Of a stretch of 64,000 nucleotides of DNA, positions 48,769 through 60,545 are shown piece by piece. The DNA lies in the NCBI RefSeq assembly GCF_003946865.1, contig NZ_QXTH01000003.1, positions 124,001-188,000 on the forward strand, given 5' to 3'. Numbering within the stretch: position 1 is the first letter of the stretch; each line of letters starts with the position of its first letter. The notes beneath the pieces were generated by a model that was given only the letters and a program-made list of their open reading frames with translations, searched no databases and was not told the DNA's origin. The stretch is from Antribacter gilvus. GTDB taxonomy: Bacteria > Actinomycetota > Actinomycetes > Actinomycetales > Cellulomonadaceae. Made by a program: the position numbers and the translations under genes.

Positions 48769-49764
48769 GTGAAGAAGCTGCTGAACAACCCCGCGGACGC
48801 TGTCGCCGACTCTCTGGCGGGCTTCGCTCTCGCGCACGCCGACCTGGTCGACGTCCACCGTGACCCGGTGTACGTCTCCCGCAAGGACGGCGCCGTCAAC
48901 GGCAAGGTCGGCCTCGTGAGCGGGGGTGGTTCGGGTCACGAGCCGCTGCACGCGGGCTTCGTCGGCGACGGGATGCTCGACGCCGCGGTGCCCGGCGCCG
49001 TGTTCACCTCGCCCACCCCGGACCAGATCCTGCCCGCGCTGCAGGCGGCCGACGGCGGCGCGGGCGTCCTCGCGATCGTCAAGAACTACACGGGCGACGT
49101 CCTCAACTTCGAGACGGCCGTGGAGCTCGCCGAGGCGGAGGACCTCCAGGTCGAGAGCGTCCTGGTGAACGACGACGTCGCGGTCGAGGACTCCCTGTAC
49201 ACGGCGGGCCGTCGTGGCGTGGCGGGCACCCTTGCGGTCGAGAAGATCGCCGGCGCCGCCGCGGCCCGCGGAGCCGACCTCGCGGCCGTGGCGGACGTGG
49301 CGCGCAAGGTGGTCGCGAACGTGCGCTCCATGGGTGTGGCGCTCGCTGCCTGCACGGTGCCGCACTCCGGGCGTCCCAGCTTCGACCTGGCCGACGACGA
49401 GATCGAGATCGGCATCGGCATCCACGGGGAGCCAGGCCGCCACCGCGTCCCGATGGCCTCGGCCGACGAGATCACGCAGGCGCTCCTCGACCCGGTGGCC
49501 GACGACCTGACGCTGGTCCCGGGCGACCGAGTGTTGCTGTTCGTCAACGGTATGGGCGGATCGCCCTTGTCGGAGCTCTACGTGGTCTATGGTCGGGCGC
49601 GTCGTCTCCTCGAGGGGCGTGGTGTGACGGTGTCGCGCTCGCTCGTCGGCAGCTATGTGACGTCGCTCGAGATGCAAGGCGCGTCGATCACCGTCCTGCG
49701 GCTGGACGACGAGCTCGAGGCGTTGTGGGACGCGCCCGTGCACACGGCCGCCCTGCGGTGGTGA
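48769..49764 (+). CDS. dhaK: Dihydroxyacetone kinase substrate-binding subunit DhaK
   Basis: 331 residues. GTG 48769 has GAGGAG 9 nt upstream and gives the family start MKKLLNNPADAV. The ATG at 48760 abuts that site and is rejected. GGGSGHEPLHAGFVGDGMLDAA is the substrate pocket, and H219 in GIGIHGEPG is the residue that binds dihydroxyacetone covalently. Works with DhaL and DhaM to make dihydroxyacetone phosphate using phosphoenolpyruvate through the PTS. First of three consecutive genes. The 130 bp upstream of it show no clear promoter. Confidence 0.95.
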   Translation: MKKLLNNPADAVADSLAGFALAHADLVDVHRDPVYVSRKDGAVNGKVGLVSGGGSGHEPLHAGFVGDGMLDAAVPGAVFTSPTPDQILPALQAADGGAGVLAIVKNYTGDVLNFETAVELAEAEDLQVESVLVNDDVAVEDSLYTAGRRGVAGTLAVEKIAGAAAARGADLAAVADVARKVVANVRSMGVALAACTVPHSGRPSFDLADDEIEIGIGIHGEPGRHRVPMASADEITQALLDPVADDLTLVPGDRVLLFVNGMGGSPLSELYVVYGRARRLLEGRGVTVSRSLVGSYVTSLEMQGASITVLRLDDELEALWDAPVHTAALRW

Positions 49765-49815
49765 CTGCGGCAGCACGCCGCGCCGGAGGTACATGAGCAA
49801 GGAAGGTTCCGCGAC

Positions 49816-50505
49816 ATGACGTTGGACGCCGACTGGGCCGAGCGCTGGGTGCGCCGGACCGCCGAGGCCGTCGAGGCCGCGAAGGACGAGCTCACCGAGC
49901 TGGACCGGCAGATCGGCGACGGTGACCACGGGGAGAACCTCCACCGCGGGTTCCAGGCGGTCGTGGCCCGGCTCGACGCGGCGGCGGTCGAGGTCTCGGG
50001 CCTCGACACCTCGGACCGTCCGGTCGGTGACGTGCTGAAGATCGTCGCGACCACCCTCATGTCGACCGTCGGTGGCGCCTCCGGCCCGCTCTACGGGACG
50101 GCGTTCCTCCGTGCGTCGAAGGTGTCCGGGCGCCCGCAGCTCGATCCGTCGTCCGTGGTGGCGCTCCTGGAGGCTGCCCTCGAGGGCGTCGCGTCGCGGG
50201 GCAAGGCCCAGGTGGGGGAGAAGACGATGGTGGACGCCTGGCAGCCCGCCGTCGACGCCGCCGAGCGCGCGGCCCAGGACGGCGGCGACGAGATCGCGGT
50301 GCTCCGGGCCGCAGCCGAGGCCGCCGACAAGGCCGCCCACGACACCATCCCGCTCGTCGCCACCAAGGGCCGCGCCTCCTACCTCGGTGAGCGCAGTGCC
50401 GGGCACGAGGACCCGGGCGCGCGCTCGACGGCGCTGCTTCTCGGCGCGGCCATGGCCGCGGCCCTCGCAGGTCCGGACGGCGGCGCCGACGGGGCTGCCG
50501 CATGA
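49816..50505 (+). CDS. dhaL: Dihydroxyacetone kinase ADP-binding subunit DhaL
   Basis: 229 residues. The magnesium-binding acidic set is D30, D35 and D37 within ELDRQIGDGDHGENLHRGF, and VGGASGPLYGTAF and TKGRASYLGERSAGHEDPGA complete the nucleotide site. DhaL keeps ADP bound and passes phosphate from DhaM to the substrate on DhaK. GGAAGG lies 9 nt before the ATG. 51 bp after dhaK, and overlapping dhaM by 4 bp (ATGA). Confidence 0.95.
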   Translation: MTLDADWAERWVRRTAEAVEAAKDELTELDRQIGDGDHGENLHRGFQAVVARLDAAAVEVSGLDTSDRPVGDVLKIVATTLMSTVGGASGPLYGTAFLRASKVSGRPQLDPSSVVALLEAALEGVASRGKAQVGEKTMVDAWQPAVDAAERAAQDGGDEIAVLRAAAEAADKAAHDTIPLVATKGRASYLGERSAGHEDPGARSTALLLGAAMAAALAGPDGGADGAAA

Positions 50506-51326
50506 GCGCGCCGGTCGCGCTCGTCCTTGTCTCCCACTCCACCGACCTCGCCCGAGGCGTTGCCGAGCTCGCCGGGCAGATGGCGCCCGACGTGGTGATC
50601 CGCACCGCCGCGGGCGGCCCCGACGGCGGTCTGGGCACCTCTGTCGAGGTGGTCCAGGAGGCCATCCGAGCGGCGCTGGACGACGCCGGCCGCGCCGGGG
50701 TCGTGGTGCTCGCCGACCTGGGATCGTCGATCCTCACCGTCGAGACGGTGCTCGAGCTCGACGAGGACCTGGCCGACGTGGTGCGCCTCGCGAGCGCGCC
50801 GTTCGTCGAGGGCGCGGTCGCCGCTGCGGTCACCGCACACGGCGGGGCGTCCCTGGCGGCGGTGCTGGGTTCGGCGGAGGACGCGGCCCGTTCGTTCGCC
50901 GGTTCAGGACGTGAGCCGGGGTCCGGTCGTGAGCCAGGGTCGACGGCGTCCGCCGCCCAGGGGAGCGCGGGAGCCGGGAACGCGCCGGGAGAGTCGACCA
51001 CACCGCCGCCCTGGCCTCACGCCGGTCCGGGCATCGCTGCGGACCGGCGTGGGGACCCCGGGCAGTCGGCCACCGTGACCGGGCGGGTGATCGTGCGCAA
51101 CCCGCTGGGACTGCACGCGCGGCCCGCCGCGCTCGTGTCCCGCAAGGTGGCCGAGCTGGGCGCCCGCGTCAGGGTCGACGGCGTGGACGCCTCGAGCGTG
51201 CTGCAGCTCATGGCCCTCGGCGCAACGGAGGGGCGCGAGCTCCTCGTGGAGGCCGAGGGGCCGGGCGCCGACGAGGCGGTCCGGGCCGTGGTGGGGATGA
51301 TCGAGGGCGGCTTCGGCGAGGTCTGA
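50502..51326 (+). CDS. dhaM: PTS phosphotransfer subunit DhaM (EIIA-Dha plus HPr domain)
   Basis: 274 residues, ATGA-coupled to dhaL. The N-terminal EIIA-Dha (mannose-PTS-like) domain has its phospho-His at H12 (LVSHSTD). A linker of about 55 residues includes two GSGREP copies and Pro/Gly-rich sequence. The C-terminal HPr-like domain has GLHARPAA with phospho-His H205 and the NPLGLHARP consensus. No EI-like domain follows, unlike the E. coli protein, so phosphate must come from the general EI enzyme encoded elsewhere. Relays phosphate from phosphoenolpyruvate to DhaL-ADP. Confidence 0.92.
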   Translation: MSAPVALVLVSHSTDLARGVAELAGQMAPDVVIRTAAGGPDGGLGTSVEVVQEAIRAALDDAGRAGVVVLADLGSSILTVETVLELDEDLADVVRLASAPFVEGAVAAAVTAHGGASLAAVLGSAEDAARSFAGSGREPGSGREPGSTASAAQGSAGAGNAPGESTTPPPWPHAGPGIAADRRGDPGQSATVTGRVIVRNPLGLHARPAALVSRKVAELGARVRVDGVDASSVLQLMALGATEGRELLVEAEGPGADEAVRAVVGMIEGGFGEV

Positions 51327-51344
51327 GACAGGCATCACACAATA

Positions 51345-51379
51345 TTGCACTTGATGGAAAAATTCATCGAATGCAAGAT
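51345..51379 (+). promoter_or_regulatory. Promoter and operator of the TetR-MFS pair
   Basis: TTGATG (51351-51356) and CAAGAT (51374-51379) are 17 bp apart, with the ATG 6 nt later. An imperfect dyad (11 of 15 arm positions) runs from TTGCA at 51345 to TGCAA at 51376. The region is strikingly AT-rich for this DNA. It fits autorepression by the TetR protein encoded just downstream. Confidence 0.6.
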
Positions 51380-51385
51380 TGATGG

Positions 51386-54170
<2,785 letters not shown>

Positions 54171-54231
54171 CAGGGCCGCCCCGGGGGCCGGGCGTCCGGC
54201 CGCCGTCATGCGCACGGCTAGGCTTGTGAGC

Positions 54232-54702
54232 ATGACCGACGTCGCAGAGAAGACCCTGCCCGCCGACCCGACGACCCTCCCGGTGCTCGAGCGCACGCTC
54301 GTCCTGGTGAAGCCTGACGGCGTGCGCCGCGGCCTGTCCGGCGAGATCCTGCGCCGCATCGAGGCCAAGGGCTACACGCTGCGGGCCGTCCGGCTGATGG
54401 ACGCCACGCCGGAGCTGCTCGCGGCGCACTACGCCGAGCACGAGGGCAAGCCCTTCTTCCAGCCCCTCGTGGACTTCATGCTCTCGGGCCCGGTCCTTGC
54501 CGTGGTGGCCGAGGGCCAGAACGTGATCGCGGGCTTCCGCTCGCTCGCCGGCGCCACGGACCCGACGGTCGCGGCGCCCGGCACCATCCGCGGTGACCTG
54601 GGCCGCGACTGGGGCACCAAGGTGGTGCAGAACCTGGTGCACGGCTCGGACTCGACCGAGTCGTCCGCCCGCGAGATCGGGCTCTGGTTCCCCGAGCTCT
54701 GA
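54232..54702 (+). CDS. ndk: Nucleoside-diphosphate kinase
   Basis: 156 residues. The start ATG 54232 is preceded by TAGGCT 7 nt away with no ribosome site. Core motifs: TLVLVKPDGVRRGLSGEI, HYAEHEGKPFF, SGPVLAVVAEG, GATDPTVAAPGTIRGDL, and the phospho-His H137 in NLVHGSDS. The first 18 residues are an extension absent from minimal Ndk. Balances NTP pools by phosphate exchange. Confidence 0.96.
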   Translation: MTDVAEKTLPADPTTLPVLERTLVLVKPDGVRRGLSGEILRRIEAKGYTLRAVRLMDATPELLAAHYAEHEGKPFFQPLVDFMLSGPVLAVVAEGQNVIAGFRSLAGATDPTVAAPGTIRGDLGRDWGTKVVQNLVHGSDSTESSAREIGLWFPEL

Positions 54703-54719
54703 CCTCGCTGGGCCGGAGA

Positions 54720-54792
54720 GTCCGCTTCGAGAACGTCATCAGGTGCCGCTACCACGCCGGTAGCGGCACCTGATGACGTTCTCGAAGCGGAC
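54720..54792. terminator. Perfect 34-bp inverted repeat between ndk and smc
   Basis: Arms 54720-54753 and 54759-54792 are complementary at all 34 positions around a 5-base ACGCC loop. It starts 18 bp after the ndk stop. Such a stem would be an extreme RNA hairpin and could end transcription in both directions or act as a DNA cruciform. Confidence 0.7.
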
Positions 54793-54856
54793 CGGGAGCG
54801 GCCGAACAGCCCGCAGGGTCCCGCGAGAACGGCGTGGCGCCGGTTAGGCTCTCCCG

Positions 54857-57800
54857 GTGCACCTCAAGACGCTCACGCTCCGGGGCTTCAAGTCCTTCGC
54901 GTCGGCGACCACCCTGAACTTCGAGCCTGGCATCACCTGCGTGGTGGGCCCCAACGGCTCGGGCAAGTCGAACGTGGTCGACGCGCTCTCCTGGGTCATG
55001 GGCGAGCAGGGAGCGAAGTCGCTGCGCGGCGGCAAGATGGACGACGTCATCTTCGCCGGCACCTCCGGGCGTGCCCCCCTCGGTCGCGCCGAGGTCTCGC
55101 TGACGATCGACAACACCGACGGTGCGCTGCCGATCGACTACACCGAGGTGACGATCAGCCGCACGCTCTTCCGCAGCGGCGGGTCCGAGTACGCGATCAA
55201 CGGCAACAACTGCCGCCTGCTCGACATCCAGGAGCTCCTGTCCGACTCCGGCATCGGCCGCGAGATGCACGTCGTCGTCGGCCAGGGCCAGCTCGACGCG
55301 GTGCTCCGGGCCACGCCCGAGGAACGCCGCGGCTTCATCGAGGAGGCCGCGGGCGTCCTCAAGCACCGCAAGCGCAAGGAGAAGGCGCTCCGCAAGCTCG
55401 ACTCGATGCAGGGCAACCTCGCGCGCCTCGCGGACCTCACCGCAGAGCTGCGCCGCCAGCTCGGCCCTCTGGGCCGGCAGGCCGAGGCGGCCCGCAAGGC
55501 CCAGACGGTGCAGCGCGACCTGCGCGACGCGAAGGCACGCCTCCTCGCCGACGACCTGGCCCAGCTCCAGGCGCAGATGGAGCAGGAGCGCGCCGACGAG
55601 GCGGGCCTGCGCCGTCGCCAGGCGGAGGCCGAGGCGGCGCTGGCCGAGGCCCGCGGCGCGCTGGCCCGGCTCGAGGCCGAGGCCACCGCCGCGTCCAGCC
55701 AGCTCTCCCGCGCCGGTGACACCTGGTTCGCCCTGTCCCAGACGCGCGAGCGGCTGCGCAGCCTCCAGTCCCTGGCCGACGAGCGGGCACGGCTCCTCGG
55801 CACCGCCGAGCCGCAGCACCGTGGGCAGGACCCCGACGACCTCGACGCCCAGGCGGCACGCGCCCGCGCGAGCGAGGAGGAGCTCGCCTCCGAGGTGGAG
55901 ATCGCCCGCGAGCTGGTCGAGACGGCCGTCGAGATGCGCTCCGAGGCGGAGGCAGCCGCGCAGGCGGCCGAGCGCTCCCACGCGTCGCTGCTCCGGGCCG
56001 CCGCCGACCGCCGGGAGGGCCTCGCGCGCCTGGCCGGTCAGGTCGCGGCGCGCCGCAGCAAGGTCGAGGCGGCCGAGGCGGAGCTGGACCGGCTCCGGGA
56101 GGCGGTCCTCGACGCGGAGCACCGCGCCGAGGAGTCGTCGCGCGAGTTCGTCGCGCTGGAGACGCAGGTGGTGGGGGTCCGCGAGGGCGAGGAGGGCCTG
56201 GACGCGGCGCACGAGGCCGCCGTCGAGGAGCTGCAGCTCGCGCGCCTCGCCGTGCAGGCGCTCGACGAGCGGCAGTCCCTGGCCGAGCGCGACCGCTCCG
56301 CGGCGGTCGCGCGGGTGGAGACCCTCCAGCTGAGCCTGGACCGCAAGGACGGTGCGGGCACGCTCCTGGCGGCGAACCAGCCGGGCGTGCTCGGCTCCGT
56401 CGCGGCGCTGCTGGGCATCGAGCCGGGCTTCGAGGACGCGGTGGCCGCGGCCCTCGGCCCGCTCGCGGACGCGGTGGCGGTCGCGGGTCTCGACGAGGCC
56501 GTCGACGCCCTGCGCCTCCTCCGCGACGAGGACGCGGGCCGCGCGAGCCTGGTGGTGGGCAGCGAGGGCGGCGGCGGCGCGCGCCCCGCGGGCGCACCGG
56601 ACCGGCTCCCGGCCGGGGCCCGGTGGGCGACGGACGTGCTCACGGTGTCGGGCCCGGCGGCGGGCCCGCTGCGTTCGATCCTGAGCGACGTCGTCGTGGT
56701 GGACGATCTGGCCCACGCGCGCGCCCTGGTGCGCGAGCACCCGGGCATCGTGGCTGCGACCCGCGCGGGCGACCTGCTGGGCGGACGGCGGGCCTGGGGC
56801 GGCTCGGCCGCCGCGCCGAGCGTGCTGCACCTGCAGGCGGCCCTGGACGCGGCGCGCGCGGCGCTCGAGGACGCGGATGGCCGCCTCACGCAGACGGCGG
56901 CCGAGCTCGTGACGGCTCGCGAGAAGCTTCAGCAGGCGCAGGCCCGCAACGACGAGACGCTCGAGCAGCTCAACGCCAACGACGCGGCCCTGTCGGCCGT
57001 GGCCGAGCAGCTCGGCAGCCTGGGCGCGTCCGCCCGGGCGGCCCGGGCCGAGGCCGACCGGCACCGTGCCGCCCTGGAGCAGGCGGAGTCGCGGCGCGAG
57101 GAGGACGAGCTCGAGCTTGCTGCGCTGGTGGAGCGGCTGGACTACGCCGAGGAGGAGCCGGAGCAGGCGCAGGACGCCCTGGACCAGGTCCAGGCGGAGC
57201 GGGACGAGGCGATGGCAGCGGCGAGCGCCGCCCGCGGCCGCGAGACCGAGGCCCGGCTCGCCCTGCGCACGGCGGAGGAGCGGGCGCGTGCCGTGTCCGG
57301 CCGGGCGCAGTCCCTGGCCCGGGCGGCCGCGCAGGAGCGCGAGGCGCGCGCGCAGGCGGCGGCCCGGGAGGAGTCCCGCCGACGGGACGCCGAGCGTGCG
57401 GTCCTGGTGCGCCAGGGCGCCGCGATGGCGCTGGAGGCCATCGCCCGCTCGCTGGACCGGGCGGCCGCGGAGAAGTCCGAGTGGGAGGAGACGCGCGCTG
57501 CCGGCAACGAGCAGCTCACCGCGGTGCGCGCGTCCGTGGAGACGCTCGCCCAGGAGCTGCGCGACCTGACCGACGTGGCCCACCGCGACGAGGTGGCGCG
57601 GGCCCAGCAGCAGCTGCGCCTCGAGCAGCTTCAGGCCCGCGCCGTCGAGGAGCTGCGGATCGACCCGGAGGTGCTGGTCGAGGAGTACGGTCCGCACCAG
57701 CCCGTGCCGGTCTACGACGCGGAGGCCGCCCCGCCGGTCCGGCCGCTGCGCAAGGTCCTCAAGCGCGACGACGAGGGCAACCCGATCGAGTGGGAGCCCG

Positions 57801-58612
57801 ACCCGGAGGCGCCGGAGGGCGCGGACGCAGCGGCGGGCGAGGACGCAGCCGAGGGCGCGGAGGCGACGCCGGGTACCCCGGCCGTCCCGGCCCCCTCGCG
57901 GGTCGGCCAGTGGCAGGACGCCCCCGCGACGACCGTGCCGTACGTGCGCGACGAGCAGGAGAAGCGTCTCCGGCAGGCCGAGCGGGCGCTGTCCCGCCTG
58001 GGCGCCGTGAACCCGCTCGCGCTCGAGGAGTTCGCGGCCCTGGAGGAGCGGCACACGTTCCTGGTGGAGCAGCTGGCCGACCTGAAGAAGTCCCGCCAGG
58101 ACCTGCTCGGGATCGTCAAGGACATCGACGACCGCGTGGAGCAGGTCTTCGCCGAGGCGTTCCGCGACACGGCCGACAAGTTCCTCGAGGTCTTCCCGCG
58201 GCTCTTCCCCGGCGGCGAGGGCAAGTTGGTGCTCACCGACCCGTCGGACCTGCTGACCACGGGCATCGAGGTCGAGGCGCGTCCGGCGGGCAAGAAGGTG
58301 AAGCGGCTGTCGCTGCTGTCCGGCGGGGAGCGGTCGCTCACGGCGGTCGCGTTCCTGGTGTCGATCTTCAAGGCGCGGCCCAGCCCGTTCTACGTCATGG
58401 ACGAGGTCGAGGCCGCCCTCGACGACGTGAACCTCGGCCGCCTGATCGAGATCTTCAAGGAGCTCCAGCGCGACTCGCAGCTCATCGTCATCACGCACCA
58501 GAAGCGCACCATGGAGGTCGCGGACGCGTTGTACGGGGTCACGATGCGTGGCGACGGCGTGACGACGGTGATCAGCCAGCGGCTCGGGGAGCGCGAGACC
58601 GCCGAGGTCTGA
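54857..58612 (+). CDS. smc: Chromosome segregation protein SMC
   Basis: 1251 residues. GTG 54857 lies 6 nt after TAGGCT with no ribosome site. Walker A GPNGSGKSN at 31-39, long Ala/Glu/Arg-rich coiled coils either side of a hinge (about 500-650, including ALGPLADAVAVAGLDEAVDAL), ABC signature LSGGE near 1154 and Walker B YVMDEVEAALDD near 1175. An acidic Pro/Ala-rich insertion (about 975-1010) interrupts the C-terminal coil. Forms the condensin ring with ScpA/ScpB, not encoded here. smc directly upstream of ftsY is a common arrangement. Confidence 0.96.
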   Translation: MHLKTLTLRGFKSFASATTLNFEPGITCVVGPNGSGKSNVVDALSWVMGEQGAKSLRGGKMDDVIFAGTSGRAPLGRAEVSLTIDNTDGALPIDYTEVTISRTLFRSGGSEYAINGNNCRLLDIQELLSDSGIGREMHVVVGQGQLDAVLRATPEERRGFIEEAAGVLKHRKRKEKALRKLDSMQGNLARLADLTAELRRQLGPLGRQAEAARKAQTVQRDLRDAKARLLADDLAQLQAQMEQERADEAGLRRRQAEAEAALAEARGALARLEAEATAASSQLSRAGDTWFALSQTRERLRSLQSLADERARLLGTAEPQHRGQDPDDLDAQAARARASEEELASEVEIARELVETAVEMRSEAEAAAQAAERSHASLLRAAADRREGLARLAGQVAARRSKVEAAEAELDRLREAVLDAEHRAEESSREFVALETQVVGVREGEEGLDAAHEAAVEELQLARLAVQALDERQSLAERDRSAAVARVETLQLSLDRKDGAGTLLAANQPGVLGSVAALLGIEPGFEDAVAAALGPLADAVAVAGLDEAVDALRLLRDEDAGRASLVVGSEGGGGARPAGAPDRLPAGARWATDVLTVSGPAAGPLRSILSDVVVVDDLAHARALVREHPGIVAATRAGDLLGGRRAWGGSAAAPSVLHLQAALDAARAALEDADGRLTQTAAELVTAREKLQQAQARNDETLEQLNANDAALSAVAEQLGSLGASARAARAEADRHRAALEQAESRREEDELELAALVERLDYAEEEPEQAQDALDQVQAERDEAMAAASAARGRETEARLALRTAEERARAVSGRAQSLARAAAQEREARAQAAAREESRRRDAERAVLVRQGAAMALEAIARSLDRAAAEKSEWEETRAAGNEQLTAVRASVETLAQELRDLTDVAHRDEVARAQQQLRLEQLQARAVEELRIDPEVLVEEYGPHQPVPVYDAEAAPPVRPLRKVLKRDDEGNPIEWEPDPEAPEGADAAAGEDAAEGAEATPGTPAVPAPSRVGQWQDAPATTVPYVRDEQEKRLRQAERALSRLGAVNPLALEEFAALEERHTFLVEQLADLKKSRQDLLGIVKDIDDRVEQVFAEAFRDTADKFLEVFPRLFPGGEGKLVLTDPSDLLTTGIEVEARPAGKKVKRLSLLSGGERSLTAVAFLVSIFKARPSPFYVMDEVEAALDDVNLGRLIEIFKELQRDSQLIVITHQKRTMEVADALYGVTMRGDGVTTVISQRLGERETAEV

Positions 58613-58755
58613 GCGGTGCCACGGGTGATCTTGCGCACAGTGCAACGCATCCTGTCCCTGTATGCGGCTTATGTACCGCGCGTCACCGAACCTGCCTCGG
58701 CGTGTCGTTGCGGTTTTCCCAGGCGTTCCGGGGGTTGCCACGGGACAATCGCTGC

Positions 58756-59229
58756 ATGCTTTGGTCTCTCGTCCTCCTTGTGGTCTGCCTCCTCCTCGCC
58801 GCCTCTGTCTTCCTCGTCGCGGGTGTCATGGCCAACCCTGGCGGCGTGACCACCGTGGCGTCGCCCCGGGAACGGATCCGTGCCGGGCTGCGGCACCTCC
58901 GGGCGCAACGCGAGGCCCGGATCCCCGGTCGCGGCCGTGCCACCGCCGTGGCGCACCACGCCGTCGGGGCGCCCACCGTCTGGGTGGGCCGTCAGGCGTC
59001 GCCCGCGGGCCACAACCCGCGGCCTGCGGCTCCCGCCAGGCCGCCCCGGGCGTCCCGGACGTCCGAGCGCCCGGTGGACATGGACATGGAGGCGTTCTTC
59101 GCCGCGACCATCGAGGCCAAGCCCGCCTACGTGGATCCCGCGGAGCTGACGGACGCGCTCCAGCGCGCCCGCGCCCAGGCCTCGCGCACGCTCCACGTGC
59201 CCCTCGGCACGATCTCCCGCCCGCGCTGA
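58756..59229 (+). CDS. Small membrane-anchored protein of unknown function
   Basis: 157 residues. One hydrophobic N-terminal helix (LWSLVLLVVCLLLAASVFLVAGV, about 2-26), then a basic, Pro/Arg-rich cytosolic-looking region. The C-terminus holds PVDMDMEAFFAATIEAKPAYVDPAELTDALQRARAQ, an amphipathic helical end. GACAAT lies 6 nt before the ATG. No family recognised. Position between smc and ftsY suggests a possible cell-envelope or division link, but this is only context. The 143 bp between smc and this gene show nothing else. Confidence 0.6.
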   Translation: MLWSLVLLVVCLLLAASVFLVAGVMANPGGVTTVASPRERIRAGLRHLRAQREARIPGRGRATAVAHHAVGAPTVWVGRQASPAGHNPRPAAPARPPRASRTSERPVDMDMEAFFAATIEAKPAYVDPAELTDALQRARAQASRTLHVPLGTISRPR

Positions 59230-59282
59230 CCTCGTTCTGACCCCGCTCTGCCGGCGCGGGAGCGTCTGGGAGAATCCTTCTC

Positions 59283-60545
59283 GTGAACGACATCCCCTGG
59301 ATCGAGATCATCACCGGCCTCGTGGTCGCCGCGGGCGGCGGCGGCGCGGTCGCATACCTCCGCGCCCGACGCCGGTCGCGCACGCCCGGCGACGAGGGCG
59401 CAGGCACGCGGCCCACCGCGGGCGGGGGCGCCGGCACCATCGAGGCCGAGCGCCCGGAGGCGCCCGCGGAGGCCGAGGCCGGGCCGACGGCGCCGGGAGA
59501 GGTCACCGCTCCGCCGCCCTCACCCCACGATGCGTCCTCGCTGCGCTCCGACGCCTCGCAGGGACCCCGAGGTTCGGGCACCCTCGCCCCCGAGGTGGAG
59601 CGGCCGGAGCCGGCCGCCGGACGGATGGTGCGCCTGCGCGACCGTCTGGCGCGATCCGGATCGCCCCTGGGGGCGCGGCTGCTGTCGGTCCTGTCGCGGG
59701 ACACGCTCACGGAAGACGACTGGGACGAGATCGAGGAGGTCCTGCTCCTCGCCGACGTGGGCCCCGGGCCCACCACCGAGCTGCTGGACGCGCTGCGCAC
59801 GCGGGTGCGTGTCCTCGGCGTGCGGGAGCCCGGCGCGGTCCGCGACCTGGTCCGCGAGGAGCTGGTGCGGCTCGTCGACCCCACGCTGGACCGCTCGCTG
59901 CACGTCGGACCGCGGACGGCGGAGGACGGCACGCCGCTTCCCGCCGTGGTGCTCGTCGTGGGCGTGAACGGCACCGGGAAGACCACGACGGTCGGCAAGC
60001 TGGCGCGCGTCCTGGTGGCGGAGGGGCGCACGGTGGTCCTGGGCGCGGCCGACACGTTCCGCGCCGCCGCCGCCGACCAGCTCCAGACGTGGGGCGCCCG
60101 CGTGGGCGTGCCCACGGTGCGGTCGGACCGGGACGGGGCGGACCCGGCGTCGGTGGCGTTCGAGGCGGTCTCGCGCGGCCGCGACGAGGGTACGGACGTG
60201 GTCCTGGTGGACACCGCCGGCCGGCTGCAGAACAAGGCTGGCCTCATGGACGAGCTCGGCAAGATCGTGCGCGTGTCGAGCAAGGTCGCCGCGCCCAGCG
60301 AGGTGCTGCTCGTCCTCGACGCGACCACGGGGCAGAACGGGCTCACGCAGGCCCGGGTCTTCGGCGAGGTGGCGGGGGTGACCGGTATCGTCCTGACCAA
60401 GCTGGACGGCACCGCCAAGGGCGGCATCGTGGTGCAGGTCCAGCGTCAGCTCGGGGTGCCCGTGAAGCTCGTGGGCCTGGGCGAGGGGCCGGACGACCTG
60501 GCGCCGTTCGACGCGGAGCAGTTCGTCGACGGGATCCTCGGCTGA
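59283..60545 (+). CDS. ftsY: Signal recognition particle receptor FtsY
   Basis: 420 residues. An N-terminal hydrophobic helix (WIEIITGLVVAAGGGGAVAYL) precedes a long acidic Pro/Ala linker to about 110, then the NG domain. G1 is GVNGTGKTTT at about 226-235. DTFRAAAADQL, VLVDTAGR, TKLDGTAKGG and the closing GLGEGPDDLAPFD complete the GTPase set. Binds the Ffh-ribosome complex at the membrane to deliver nascent proteins. GTG 59283 follows GAGAAT by 7 nt. The stop codon is within the first copy of a 90-bp tandem repeat. Confidence 0.95.
   Translation: MNDIPWIEIITGLVVAAGGGGAVAYLRARRRSRTPGDEGAGTRPTAGGGAGTIEAERPEAPAEAEAGPTAPGEVTAPPPSPHDASSLRSDASQGPRGSGTLAPEVERPEPAAGRMVRLRDRLARSGSPLGARLLSVLSRDTLTEDDWDEIEEVLLLADVGPGPTTELLDALRTRVRVLGVREPGAVRDLVREELVRLVDPTLDRSLHVGPRTAEDGTPLPAVVLVVGVNGTGKTTTVGKLARVLVAEGRTVVLGAADTFRAAAADQLQTWGARVGVPTVRSDRDGADPASVAFEAVSRGRDEGTDVVLVDTAGRLQNKAGLMDELGKIVRVSSKVAAPSEVLLVLDATTGQNGLTQARVFGEVAGVTGIVLTKLDGTAKGGIVVQVQRQLGVPVKLVGLGEGPDDLAPFDAEQFVDGILG

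Noticed and set aside
54749..58741. Very long open frame antisense to smc (about 1330 codons)
   Set aside because: Same effect of GC-rich codons. Composition is Leu/Arg/Gly/His-rich and no motif is visible, while SMC is complete on the plus strand.
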